Positions 39,301-49,356 of a stretch of DNA of 64,000 nt are shown piece by piece. The notes under the pieces were generated by a model. It searched no databases. It was not told the DNA's origin and worked only from the letters and a program-made list of their open reading frames with translations. This DNA comes from Saksenaea vasiformis B4078 (Eukaryota > Mucoromycota > Mucoromycetes > Mucorales > Saksenaeaceae): contig JNDT01002246.1 in NCBI GenBank assembly GCA_000697055.1, positions 1-64,000 on the forward strand, read 5' to 3'. The first letter of the stretch is position 1; each line of letters starts with the position of its first letter. Made by a program: the position numbers and the translations under genes.

Positions 39301-42300
39301 TATATGTTCTCTTGTGAATGAAGAGGTCGTCACCAGTTCTAGTGGAATTGCTTCGACGAAGCCTTCTGAGCAACCACGATCACCTAGAGCTACCAATCGC
39401 AAATTCTTTCGAAAACGCACCTATAGTTTTCCGCCCGGGCGCTCGGCAGAGGAAAATGACGGGTCTGCTTCGTACGAAACGAACCAGGCAATGGAAGCAA
39501 TTAATAGCAAAACATGGTTGGGGTCGTTGGTTTCTCACCGTCATCGAACGGATGCTGCAAAGACATTGCTGGCGGCGGCGCATCAGAAAGGCCGACCTTA
39601 CGGTGAATACTTGCTGAATGTTCATCGGGACGAGCTTGTTTTGAAAATTGCTGGTATTGTTTCGACAGAAGACACGGCAACCATAGGAAGGAGTAACTCA
39701 AGTGGGTTTGTTGCTCTGGCGGAGAAGGGCAGTTCGGGGATTCGATCAAGGGCGGGCACAGTCAGTAGTGGTACGAAAGAGGATGCGCAGAAAGTAGCTG
39801 AGGGGTCTACACCAGCGACATGGCAGCAAATGGTATCAGCTACGTCCTCCTTATCTTCGATGGTATCCTCCTCGTCGTCTGCAGCTTCAACTGTCGTCGT
39901 TCATGTCAAGGCTGGTCTGCTGGAGCGTTTTGTGGATGTTCTCATCGATGGTGTGTCGGGATACAGAAATGAAGCGCGAGATCAATGGCATGTTTTGCTA
40001 AGGTCAGAGGAGGGACCATCTACAGTACAGCGGTTGGTTATGGACGAGGAAGAGTACATGAGGGTGTTCTTTGTGACGTATCGCACTTTTTGTTCTTGCG
40101 CACATCTGTTGGAGCTATTACGAGAGCGGTTTGTGAATGCCAAGGAAACTGGGCGATTGTCGAAGTTGCAGAAGATGAGCACATTGGAGTCTGTGTTTGT
40201 GCGCCAGGAAGGCGGTGAAGAAGATAAGGACGCGATTGATCAATGCGATTGGAAATTGGTGTCTACGATTCAGCTTCGGATCTTGTGCGTTATGTTGTAC
40301 TGGGTGGAGGAGCACTTTTACGATTTCGTCGATGAAATTGAGATCCATCGGCATGTGGGGCGGTTCATAAAGAGTGCACAGGAGGCATTGGATGCATGGC
40401 GTGCTCCGCTTCAAGCAAGAGAGGGAGGAGGAGCGTATGAAGAAGTTCTGAAGAGCGGGCAGTTGATTGAGCAACAGATGTTGGCTTTGCGATCTCAGTT
40501 TATCCGCAAATCCTTGTCTCCTTGCTACGATCTCAAAGCGATTGAGTACGACGCTGTGGGCACGCGTGGTGTGGACGAATTGTATGGACACCTAACGGAT
40601 GGCACTCAGTCGTTTAGTCCGTACGTTATACAGGTGGCGAACGGGAAGGCCATCACTCTTTCGTTGGACATAGCTGCACGGGAGGAAAGCAGAAAAGTCA
40701 GTTTCGTGGACGAATGCTCTGTCATAAGGTTGCTGCAGCTGGCGGATCGGTCTGTCCGACAGCTCTTTGCATCCGTTACTTTGCAGGATTGGATTCAGAC
40801 GTTTGATATCTTCGAGGCCCAGTCAGGGGATCTCTATGCATGGCTACCGGCACGCAAGGCATCGCAAACATCGGCTATCTCTGCGGCGCTATCGCCTGTG
40901 GTGGACGCGCCATCTGCTCAGCAGACGAGATATCACATTCCGATAGATGATGTAATTGTGTCAGATATCTTTACGGCTATCGAGGGCGCTCGTCGTTCTG
41001 TGGTTTCGCCATCGGCGTTTTCTGCTGATGATTTGTTACTAGCATTTCCTAGTTCGATTCAGTACTTGTACTGCATGCACTTTATTATTCGGAGCTGGGC
41101 AATCAATGAAATCGCGTCGCCAAGCATCGATTTCAACGCCCGCGTGCGTCGTATCGAAAAGTTTGTGCAGATGGTGGCGTCGAGCAAAAGGTCAGCTGAG
41201 CACATGACCCTGTTTCCGGACTTGAAAGAAATGAACGATGGAAAGCGGGTCCCCGGATTTGTCGAATACGCCATTGCCAGCGCGCTTATCAGCCCCGAGG
41301 TGCGATTGTTTCAGAAGGCTTGGCAGGAGGTGGGCAGGCGTTGCAGTCTTGGGCATTTTGACACGCTTGAAATTCTTCTTTGTCATATGCAAAAGGCAAT
41401 GCCGGAGGAAGAGACGCAGCAGTCGATGGTACTTGTACCGAGCTTGGGATGGATCTTTGAACGGATGGTGGAGCTTTGTGTGACCGTGCCAGACACACAC
41501 GGTCCTAAAACGGATATGGTGAATTTTGACAAGCGACGTTATATTTTCCATTTTCTGCAGCTTGTGATAAATGCACAGATGAATGTCGAGCAAACCAATG
41601 ACCATCAAGGTACGACTTGCCTTTCATTTGTGGTTGCACCAAACCCAGCCAAGTCGACCTGGAAAGATCTTAAAGATTTGGCAAACCGCGAAAACCGATC
41701 CAATATGATCGGGCGCAGTTCGAGCAAAGGTTACACAAGGACGGTGTTTGCCAAGCTTGTGGCGGAACAACTGGATAAACAGAAACGCGATATTAAGGAA
41801 CGCGATCGGATCGACAAAGAGTGGCGGGAATTGCAACACAAGCTCCAAAAACGACAAATGGAACAAGCCCGTTATTTGGAAAAGCAAGAACGTCGAAACC
41901 AACAGCAGCAGCTACATCAACAACAGCAGCATTATGTCCTTCCCAAGATCAATTCCTTTTTACGGGGATTGCGGTCACATGCGACGACGGACCCTCATCT
42001 GTTATCATTTATGACGACGAAAGCGTCCACGGTGATCAATCTTATTCATTCAACGACTTCTGTTGCCAGTGCATACACAAAACGTGATTTCGTGTTCCGT
42101 GTCGTTACGGAGGAGGGGGGGCAGTACCTGTTTCAGGCGACGAGTCGAGACGAGATGTGCGATTGGATGCAGCAGATCAACAATTCCGCCAGAGAGGGGG
42201 CTGTCAAACGTCAGAGTGCACTTGCATCAGAATCGTTTGATGAGCAAATTGAGGTGAATCAGACCAATCGGATGTCGAGTAATGCACGATCTTCTGTATA

Positions 42301-43024
42301 CGGTGTAGAACTGAGTGTATTGATGAGTGACGGGCGTATCCCATTGGTTGTTGAGAAATGCGTGGATGAAATTGAAAAGCGTGGGTTGGAGGAACTGGGT
42401 ATTTACCGTGTGGCGGGTACAGGATCTGTCGTGAACCAACTCAAGTCCGAATTTAACGAGAATGCAGCCAAGGTGAATTTAAGTGATCCGAATTGGGCAG
42501 ATATCAATGTGGTAGCGGATGCGCTGAAGCAATTTTTACGAGAACTTCCTGAACCCTTATTAACGTATTCATTGTATGACGAATTTATTACTGCCTCAGG
42601 TAGAACAAAGGAACATCTCGTTTTTGGTAAGCGACATTTTAACGGGCTTTTAAATCTTTAGCATCGGAGGATCATGATGAGCGGGTCTATTTGATAAAAC
42701 GAGTACTCAACAAACTTCCGAAACCGAATTATACGTTGCTAAAACGGTTGATTGAACATTTCGTGATGTAAGCCGCTTTATTTTTTTAATAGAAGGATGA
42801 AATCATTCAATTTGCGTTTTAGCGTCACGGATTTCGAAGCGACGAATCACATGTACGCCACTAATTTAGCGATTGTGTTTGGACCGACCTTACTGCAGCC
42901 TGCACCCGGTCCAGCCTCCTTTGCGACAACGATGACAAATCTAGGCCATCACCATAACATTGTCAAGTACCTTGTACTGAATTACCATTACCTATTTGAT
43001 ATTGAGGGAGAAGAAACCCAATAA
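36338..43024 (+). CDS. BEM2: Bem2-type RhoGAP with PH and RasGEF-like domains
   Basis: Three exons, 36338-42626 (a 6.3-kb exon), 42662-42767 and 42823-43024, giving 2198 residues, almost the length of yeast Bem2 (about 2170). Order: disordered Ser-rich N-terminus; PH-like domain near 150-415 (IKEGYLYKKTD); RasGEF-like module near 475-900; a Ser-rich linker; second RasGEF N-motif and catalytic-like module near 1190-1675 (EEYMRVFFVTYRTFCSC, SSIQYLYCMHFIIRSW); Gln-rich coiled coil near 1830-1865; PH end near 1905-1955; and RhoGAP near 1985-2190 with the arginine finger in GIYRVAG (about 2020), ELPEPLLTYSLY and NLAIVFGPTLLQP. The RasGEF parts look divergent and may be scaffolds, as in Bem2. Known role: GTPase-activating protein for Rho1/Cdc42 in polarity and cell-wall integrity. 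The start at 36338 is the first ATG in frame. Confidence 0.92.
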
Positions 43025-43517
43025 ATCCTACGCTTTGGCTGGTCCACTTTCTATTTTTTTTTTATTTTTTTATTTTTGTGTATCTCTCTATGCAGGTCTA
43101 AATTGCTGATAGTTCCATGTTTTGTATTCAGGATCGACAGATAAAATAAGTTGCCAAACTAAGCAAATGACTCTTGGGTCGGGGAGCTCGGAGATGCCGT
43201 GCGCCCCAATCTGGATATTCCAGAACAACTGTGGGCTCCGACCAATGGCTTGGGATGATCCCGATACGTCTCTCTGTCTCTCTCTGTGCCTCTGTCTGTC
43301 TCTCTGTTCCCTTGATCCCCGGGTGTTCTCTTTGTTACCATGAATATTCCAATTTGGGTTTGATTGTCAAGTTTCTTTTTGCCCTCACGTCACACCTATT
43401 TATTGCCTCTTCTCTTTTTTTTCTTTTCTTTTCTTTCTTTCTTTTCTTCCTCTTCCCCCAACTTAACCTTTTTTTTTTTTTTTACCCAATTCTTCCTTTT
43501 TATAAATATATAAGCAA
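43025..43517. other. Intergenic region with a GC-rich fold and a CT-rich block
   Basis: 493 bp between two plus-strand genes. It contains a GC-rich, foldable segment at 43177-43243 (listed separately), a CT/CTGT-rich block at about 43262-43312, long T runs and a TATAAATA about 17 bases before the ATG of the SWIRM gene. Confidence 0.5.
43177..43243 (+). other. GC-rich foldable segment, possible non-coding RNA
   Basis: The ends pair: GGTCGG at 43177-43182 with CCGACC at 43238-43243, extended by GAGC/GCTC with one bulge. Inside is a perfect 6-bp hairpin TCTGGA-TAT-TCCAGA at 43210-43224. The segment is much richer in GC than its surroundings. It is not a tRNA by layout. It may be a small RNA or a terminator-like structure for the BEM2 transcript. 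No family recognised. Confidence 0.3.
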
Positions 43518-44254
43518 ATGTTTCAGAATCCATTGTCTCCTCCTGTTACACCTAAACTCCAATCAAGAAGATCACCGTCGTTTGACAGTTGTAGTTCGGA
43601 TAGTAGTTATCCCTATAGTGACCATCCAATGGTTTGCCAACCACGACGTCGAAGAAGAAAATCCATGCCACGACGATCCTATCCACCAACCACACCTGGT
43701 GCATTCACAATGGATGTGTTTGTATCAATACCTATGATAAAAAAATCAACAATGGTTACAACAGCAGGCACAATAACAAAGAAAGCAAAAACCACTGCAG
43801 CAGCTGCATATGACCAGGTGGATGTTACTGTGGATGATGCCCTCGTGTTTGAAAAAGAATGGGTGCCATCTGTCCAAGTGTTTGAAAATAGACCAGGTGT
43901 TCGAATTGTCTGGAAAGGTAAAAACATAAAAAAAAAGGCCCTTATTGTCCCACACCTAATATCTAAATCGATACGATACTTCTTCTATTTCTAGGATCAC
44001 CATTGGCAATTCAATCGTTTCCTTTCTTTGATAAATTACATCCCGCAGAAGTCAACATTGCATCTACGTTACGATTGACACCGGAACAATATCTAAAGTG
44101 TAAACGTACATTGGTCCTAGCAGCGCAAGAAGCAGCAAAAAAGCAACGAGCATTTCGTAAATCGGATGCACAAAAACTTTGTCGAATTGATGTAAACAAG
44201 GTTAGCACGCTTTGGAGTGTATTTAATCGTATTGGTTGGCTTGGACCCAAATAA
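43518..44254 (+). CDS. SWIRM-domain protein (FUN19-like)
   Basis: Two exons, 43518-43917 and 43995-44254, joined over a 77-bp intron in phase, giving 219 residues. The N-terminal part is basic and Ser/Pro-rich (QPRRRRRKSMPRRSYPP) and unstructured. The C-terminal domain, about 134-217, reads PFFDKLHPAEVNIASTLRLT, YLKCKRTLVLAAQEAA, AFRKSDAQKLCRIDVNK and ends with FNRIGWLGPK. This is the SWIRM fold found in chromatin proteins such as Swi3, Rsc8, Ada2 and LSD1. The fungal stand-alone form resembles yeast Fun19/YOR338W, whose role is poorly known. Nuclear location and DNA or nucleosome contact are inferred from the fold and the basic arm. A TATA-like TATAAATA lies 10-17 bases before the ATG. Confidence 0.88.
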
Positions 44255-44697
44255 GTGGGATGGATGGAAACGAATGTTTATAAGCAACATTACCCTCATT
44301 TCTATAGTTTTATATATATATATATATATGCTGTAACCAGATGTACATAAACGAACATAACCTTGTGTCTTTATATTGTGTATTTATTTATCTGTATGTA
44401 TCTTTACTTGATGAGGATAGTTGAAACGTCTCTAGGGGAAAAAGAAAAAGGATTGTCAGGATTTCAAACTCCGGGATTAAACAGTATGTTTTTTGTCGAT
44501 CCCAAAAGATCTACGCGAAAACCATTATATTTTATTTTTTTATTTATTTTTGGTTACTTGATTCCTTCCGAACTCAGCTCGGCGAACGAGAACAAAAAAA
44601 GAGTTTTCCGTGAAAGAAAAAAAAAGTTTTTTCTTACTTTCTTACTTCTTCCTTTTTCTTTTTCTTCTTCTTTTTCTTCCTTTTTTCCATTGAACTT
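44255..44697. other. Intergenic region with a (TA)n run
   Basis: 443 bp. It includes a (TA) microsatellite at 44311-44329 and a T/C-rich leader just before the mannosyltransferase ATG. An open frame at 44363-44740 has no family features and overlaps the next start in another frame. Confidence 0.5.
44311..44329. repeat. (TA)n microsatellite
   Basis: Nine to ten uninterrupted TA units in the 3' flank of the SWIRM gene. Confidence 0.9.
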
Positions 44698-45858
44698 ATG
44701 TCTGCCGGTATCAGCAACGTTCGTGGTAATCGGCGCTTGATGGTACTGGTTGCTATCGTTATTATGGCATGTATCTACGTGCTATCAACCATGCCAACCC
44801 GAAGGACCCAATGTAACTATACCACTCGATCGTTTCATCAACAACCACCACAGAACACGGTTCAGTATAAATATCTCAATCTCAATCATATGGATGCTAC
44901 AAAAGAGGCAAAGGCTAAAAGTGAAAGAATTCTTGTCCTGACCCCCGTTCTTGACCCATCCCACTTACAACATTATTTCGAACTACTCGATCGTACCACC
45001 TACCCTAATCATCTGATCAGCATTGGTCTGTTACTGTTGAACGAGAATGCAGAAGTGCATGATCAGGTGAAACAAATCACGCAAACATTTCAGCAACGAT
45101 GGTTTAAACGTTTCCGAGACATCCGTGTCTATCAACACACCTTCCCACCGCTTAACGAGGACCAAGGTGATTACGAATCGATTGTGAAACGACGCACTTT
45201 ATTGGCACGCGCACGAAACGTCTTGTTGACAGCAGCACTCCGAGACGATGAAAATAGCTGGGTTGCCTGGATTGATACCAACTTGAGCGCTTATCCCTCC
45301 ACTATTTTTGAAGATCTGACGAAAGCTGACGTGGACGTTATCGTGCCAAACAGTTTATTAGATCGTCCGCAGTCCGATACGTTTTGGGCTTATGACCGAA
45401 ATAATTGGCAAGAGACGGACCAATCATTAAGGGATCAAAAAAACGTAGATGAACGAATCGTATGGCTTGAAGGTAAACGAGAAAAAAAAATTATTACAAG
45501 AAGATAGAGTTACCCTACTAATTTTCTTTCCCGCAGGAACTACTCGTCATTTGGTAAAGCGTCAAAAAAAATTATTGATTTTTCTTTTTTTTTTTCGAGA
45601 AGTTTTGCTAACGCTACGCCATAGATGGTTGATATGCCGACACATCTCGGAGATCAGTATAAGGTCCCTCTCGATGCTGTCGGTGGCACCTTTATCCTCG
45701 TGAAGGGCCATGTTCATCGTGAAGGAGCTAATTTCCCCTCCTTTGTTTATAAACACCAATTAGATACCGAAGGCTTTGCCAAGATGGCTAAGGCTATGGG
45801 CTTTTCCGTGTATGGAATCCCTTCTTATCGTATCTATGCATTTGATACAACAGAATGA
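44698..45858 (+). CDS. Golgi mannosyltransferase, Anp1/Mnn9/Van1 family
   Basis: Three exons, 44698-45472, 45537-45553 and 45625-45858, give 341 residues with closing phases. The middle exon has only 17 bases. A type II anchor lies at about 13-31 (RLMVLVAIVIMACIYVLST). The lumenal domain shows ILVLTPVLDPSHLQHYFELL, LARARNVLL, WVAWIDTNLSAYPSTIFEDL, DVIVPN, and after the splices AVGGTFILVKGHVHREGANF and TEGFAKMAKAMGFSVYGIPSY. These match the Anp1 family, subunits of the cis-Golgi mannan polymerase that extend N-glycan outer chains. The usual metal-binding DxD after WRD reads D-T-N here. The protein is shorter than yeast Mnn9 (395). Which of the three yeast paralogues it matches best cannot be told by eye. 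Confidence 0.9.
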
Positions 45859-46081
45859 AATTGAAAGTGCTATAACAACTTCCGTTTAGATCTGTTTTCT
45901 CTTTTTTTTGTACAAAAATAAATGTTTGTTTTATTGTTTCCACCCATCAGTTGATATGAGGTCTGTGCGTTTTAATGCAATAAGTTGAATGAAGACGAGG
46001 TATGCAGTTTTCGTGTGTGTGTGCGTGTGTACATATATATAAATTGTGTATGCATAGGGGAGAGAGAGAAGAGTCTTTTTA

Positions 46082-46255
46082 TCACGCTGGTCCCACCATC
46101 TTGGCCTTGCTGCTGTAACGCGAAGCTAGTACCGCCATGGCGATGCAAGAAAGAATGTAACCACTAAACTTGAAGAAAGCAGACCGTGAAAACTGTCGTT
46201 CTTCTTCTGGAGTACGGAATGAGGAGTAGATTTTCCAGAGATTGGGAAGTGCCAT
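46082..46255 (-). CDS. Small single-pass membrane protein, unknown
   Basis: A 57-residue frame starts MALPNLWKIYSSFRTPEEER, has one hydrophobic segment (about 27-45, FFKFSGYILSCIAMAVLAS) and ends with a basic tail. An in-frame ATG at 46315 would add 20 residues, but the promoter evidence sits better with the short form plus a leader. Upstream on the minus strand there is a CCAAT box and TCACGTGA, a classic basic-helix-loop-helix site, near 46398-46406. The size and pattern recall small mitochondrial outer-membrane or respiratory assembly subunits, but I do not recognise the family, and no function is given. It lies tail-to-tail with the mannosyltransferase gene, 223 bp away. Confidence 0.55.
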   Translation of the reverse strand: MALPNLWKIYSSFRTPEEERQFSRSAFFKFSGYILSCIAMAVLASRYSSKAKMVGPA

Positions 46256-46395
46256 CAGAACAAGTTGGAAAAAGGCAAGATTTTCTTTTTTCCCTTTTGC
46301 ACAAAACTGGGTCACTATCGTGTCAGCCTGTCGACCAATCAGGGAAAAGTTCGTCCGACCGGTCGGTAAAAAGAAATTGCCTACCCTTTTTATTT

Positions 46396-46406
46396 CTCAC
46401 GTGAGC
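46396..46406. promoter_or_regulatory. CACGTG (E-box) element
   Basis: TCACGTGA palindrome upstream of the small membrane-protein gene, with a second CACGTG about 55 bases further at 46451-46456. Such pairs are bound by bHLH factors (Cbf1/USF type) in fungi. Assignment to this gene is by position only. Confidence 0.4.
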
Positions 46407-48428
46407 ACATAAAAAGCCTTAACGAGCATTTATACAGTCCGCCAGCAGCCCACGTGACCCGTGATGTTGAGTTTGGGCTCTCGGACGGTATCTGAAAATC
46501 CCAGGGATAAATGTATAACCGTCTTCATAGCTGATTTCAACGGCAAGTACTATTTATTTACATTTGCCTGCATCATGTCTTTACTATGATATATCATCTA
46601 GCACTTGTATCTCGCTCATTGACACCGGCTTTAATATTAGTCGAACTGGAACACCTTTGTTCATGGATAGTGGTTTCGGATTACGTGTGATGATTTATGC
46701 ATCTCCACTCTTTCTCAACCAGAATGATATGATGAATTCGCTATTATATCATGGATGTTCCAGATATGCTCTAGTTTGTATCGGGTGTCCTTCATGCCCG
46801 AGAAGCTATTGGCCATACAACCTGTTTATCGTAATCTATCTGTGAAGATTTCTTTTTGAGGCATGACCTCTTCTCGTTCTCAAACACATTTTTAAAAACA
46901 AATATTCTATTCTATTGTCATATATAACAAGCTATTATCCTTTTTTCTTCATTCTTTCGAATGTATTCATCTCGAATGTATTCATCTTAACGGTATTTTT
47001 CTTTATTGGTAATCATGTCATGGACTAACCTGTTCTTCAGGATCCTCTTTCCGCGTGAGCCGTATCATCAACCTACGTAGTTGCGGGTACGGGATGGCTT
47101 CCTTGTGATGATATCAGCTCTTTTTTTCCTTTAGCCAAACGGTTTGTCATTATTATTCTTTGTATGCCAATACTTACTGTGCAATAGACTTCTGAACAGT
47201 TTATTGCCTTCTTTTGTCTTCAGCGATAACCAAGGGTAGCTAGCTTTACTCCAAAATAAATCAAGCTAATATCCTTCCAACAGTGGGACATCTATGGGTG
47301 ATGACTGCTCAAGTCGTATTTGGTATTCGCCATCTCGTTTTCTCGCTGAACGCATTTTCTATTTACTGTAAGTGATTTCGCTGCAGTAATGTTTTGATAC
47401 TGACATTTTGAATCTGCTATTGGTTGACGGTTATGATACACCCACAACATGGTGTTGTGGATGTTTACCAAAAAAAAAAAGCGCCGTAGCTCTTCCGGGA
47501 ACTGTAAGTGTTGTTTGATCAGGGTTCATTTGCATTGTGCTAATGACTTTTCCTAACAGGCGGCTTTGTGTGATGGCAGCAGGACTGCGTAAGTAATGCG
47601 CTTTCTTCTGTTCACCATCTCATCCAAGGCACTTTCAGGGTCCTGCAAAACGTCCTCCTCCGGGAGGCGTATATGCTAAAACCATCAGGTAAGAAAAATC
47701 GTCGGACTTTTGTGTGAGCTGACTTTTCCGTTCTGTTTGCTAAAGCCTTATGGCGCAATGAGATCCAGTATGGATACAAGAAACTGGAGAAAGGTAATCT
47801 TTAACCAATGATTGTATGCAAATAGTTATCCGGTATGGATTAAGGGAAAAGAAAAGAACTTCTTTTAATCTATGAATGCCTCGCAGATTGTTGATAACAA
47901 CCTAAGATGATCCGCACGGACGTTGACAACTGAGTCTTGCCATCGAGAATGGATCAGACAAAGACGTCTATCTTTACATTTGCAATAGATTTTGTATTCA
48001 TCTTAGCGTTCAAGAACTTGTCCAAGAGAGCTGTTCTTTGTGTATCCAAAGGGGTTTCCTCCAACAGGGCATGCGCAATGTGCAGCGGTGTTTAAAATTA
48101 TGGAGTAAGTACAGTAGCGACGGAGACGATAACGATTCTCTATAAAGACGATCCTTAGGGTTACAGGATGGATGTGCATAAACTCAGGATGTTCCTTAAA
48201 AGATCACAAGTGAAACGAATGGGCAAAAAAAGGGGGGAGATTCTATGTTAACCCTCTCCAATGGTAACAAGGGTAACAGAAACCTTCAACGGACATTTCG
48301 TTGAATGACGTTGATTCGACAGAATTGGGAAAATTGGATACCCAAGGAAAAGGGGGCAAAGATCCCACATGTTCCATACCGCCACTTTCTCTCTCTTTTT
48401 TCCTTCTTTTTTTACTTTCTTTCACAAA
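46407..48428. other. Unresolved stretch with exon-like pieces
   Basis: About 2 kb without a gene I can close. At 47280-47800 there is a chain of short, protein-like pieces between good GT/AG sites: VGHLWVMTAQVVFGIRHLVF (about 47283-47345), then AALCDGSRTA, HFQGPAKRPPPGGVYAKTIR and ALWRNEIQYGYKKLEK (about 47562-47795). After that the frame stops. It may be a decayed gene or a gene with very short exons. The last 60 bases are the promoter and leader of the AIG1-type gene. Confidence 0.35.
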
Positions 48429-49330
48429 ATGATGGCCAAACGGAATCAATCACACCAAGCGAGTGTGTTTCTCAGCACGGTTGGTTTAGTATCCAATCTT
48501 TATGGACTGTACTGCGTCAACTTTGTGTATGATAATCCCTATGCCGTCGGCTTCGGTGGTCACTTTCAGGTAATATAAGCACCTCTTTTCCGTTCCTTTG
48601 TTACTAAAAATATTATATCAAGTACTTGACCATCATGGGTCTCACCACGGCAACCATTGCCTTCTCGCTGAAAGTTTTACGATACTTTCTGCCTGGCGTA
48701 CTATCATGTGCGTCCGTCTTTCTTTTGTTTACGCTTTTAATGCATATTAATTCAAATATATTTGACAGCTACCTATGAAGTTATCCTGCACTTGGCCGGT
48801 CCGGTAAGGCTTTTAGCTATGGTAGGAAGAAAACTGATAAACGTGGGATATAGATGGAAGGCATGCTCAGTCTCGTCTACTGGGCCATGTTTATGATGGA
48901 CCCATATCTGCTGACACCAAAAGATGTTCCTCCTATTCCATTGTATGTCGACTGTGCTCTGCACCTGAATCCGGCTTTGATTCTATGGATCGACTTTTTG
49001 GTGTTTAATGTTGAATTTAAACGTTCCATTCGCCACATTGTGGCCATCTACGGATTCACAAGCTTTTACTACATCTGGTCTTGGTTTTGCCACTACAAGA
49101 ATGGCTATTGGCCATACCCATTCTTAAACCAGTTTACTACGGCAGGTCGTCTAGCATTTTACTTGGGCTGTGGTACTTTGTCATGGGTTATGTATGAAAC
49201 AGGTAAGAAGACAAATGAATGAGCGAGTGAGAGAAGAGATCAACACGTCCTTTCTTTTTTCTCTTCATTAGGTGCCCTGCTTCATTCCAAATGGCATGCA
49301 AAGACAAAAGGAAAAGGAAAAGTACATTAG
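48429..49330 (+). CDS. FAR-17a/AIG1-type membrane lipid hydrolase
   Basis: Five exons, 48429-48569, 48623-48707, 48769-48803, 48854-49202 and 49272-49330, give 222 residues. There are about six membrane segments. The family's two catalytic residues are visible: Thr50 in QYLTIMGLTT and His124 in CALHLNPALILW, both in the positions of the Thr and His of human AIG1 and ADTRP, which hydrolyse fatty acid esters of hydroxy fatty acids. The C-terminus is a short basic tail (KWHAKTKGKGKVH). In fungi the substrate is unknown, but an ester-lipid hydrolase of the ER or plasma membrane is a fair inference. The stop is only 26 bp from the 3' end of Fanzor copy B on the other strand, so their transcripts must overlap. 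Two in-frame ATGs adjoin; I took the first. Confidence 0.88.
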
Positions 49331-49356
49331 ATCTAACTAGGTTAAAGAATAGTATC

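Noticed and set aside
43174..43737. Plus-strand frame of 187 codons through the CT-rich block
   Set aside because: It crosses simple repeats and the start of the SWIRM gene in another frame; composition reflects the repeats.
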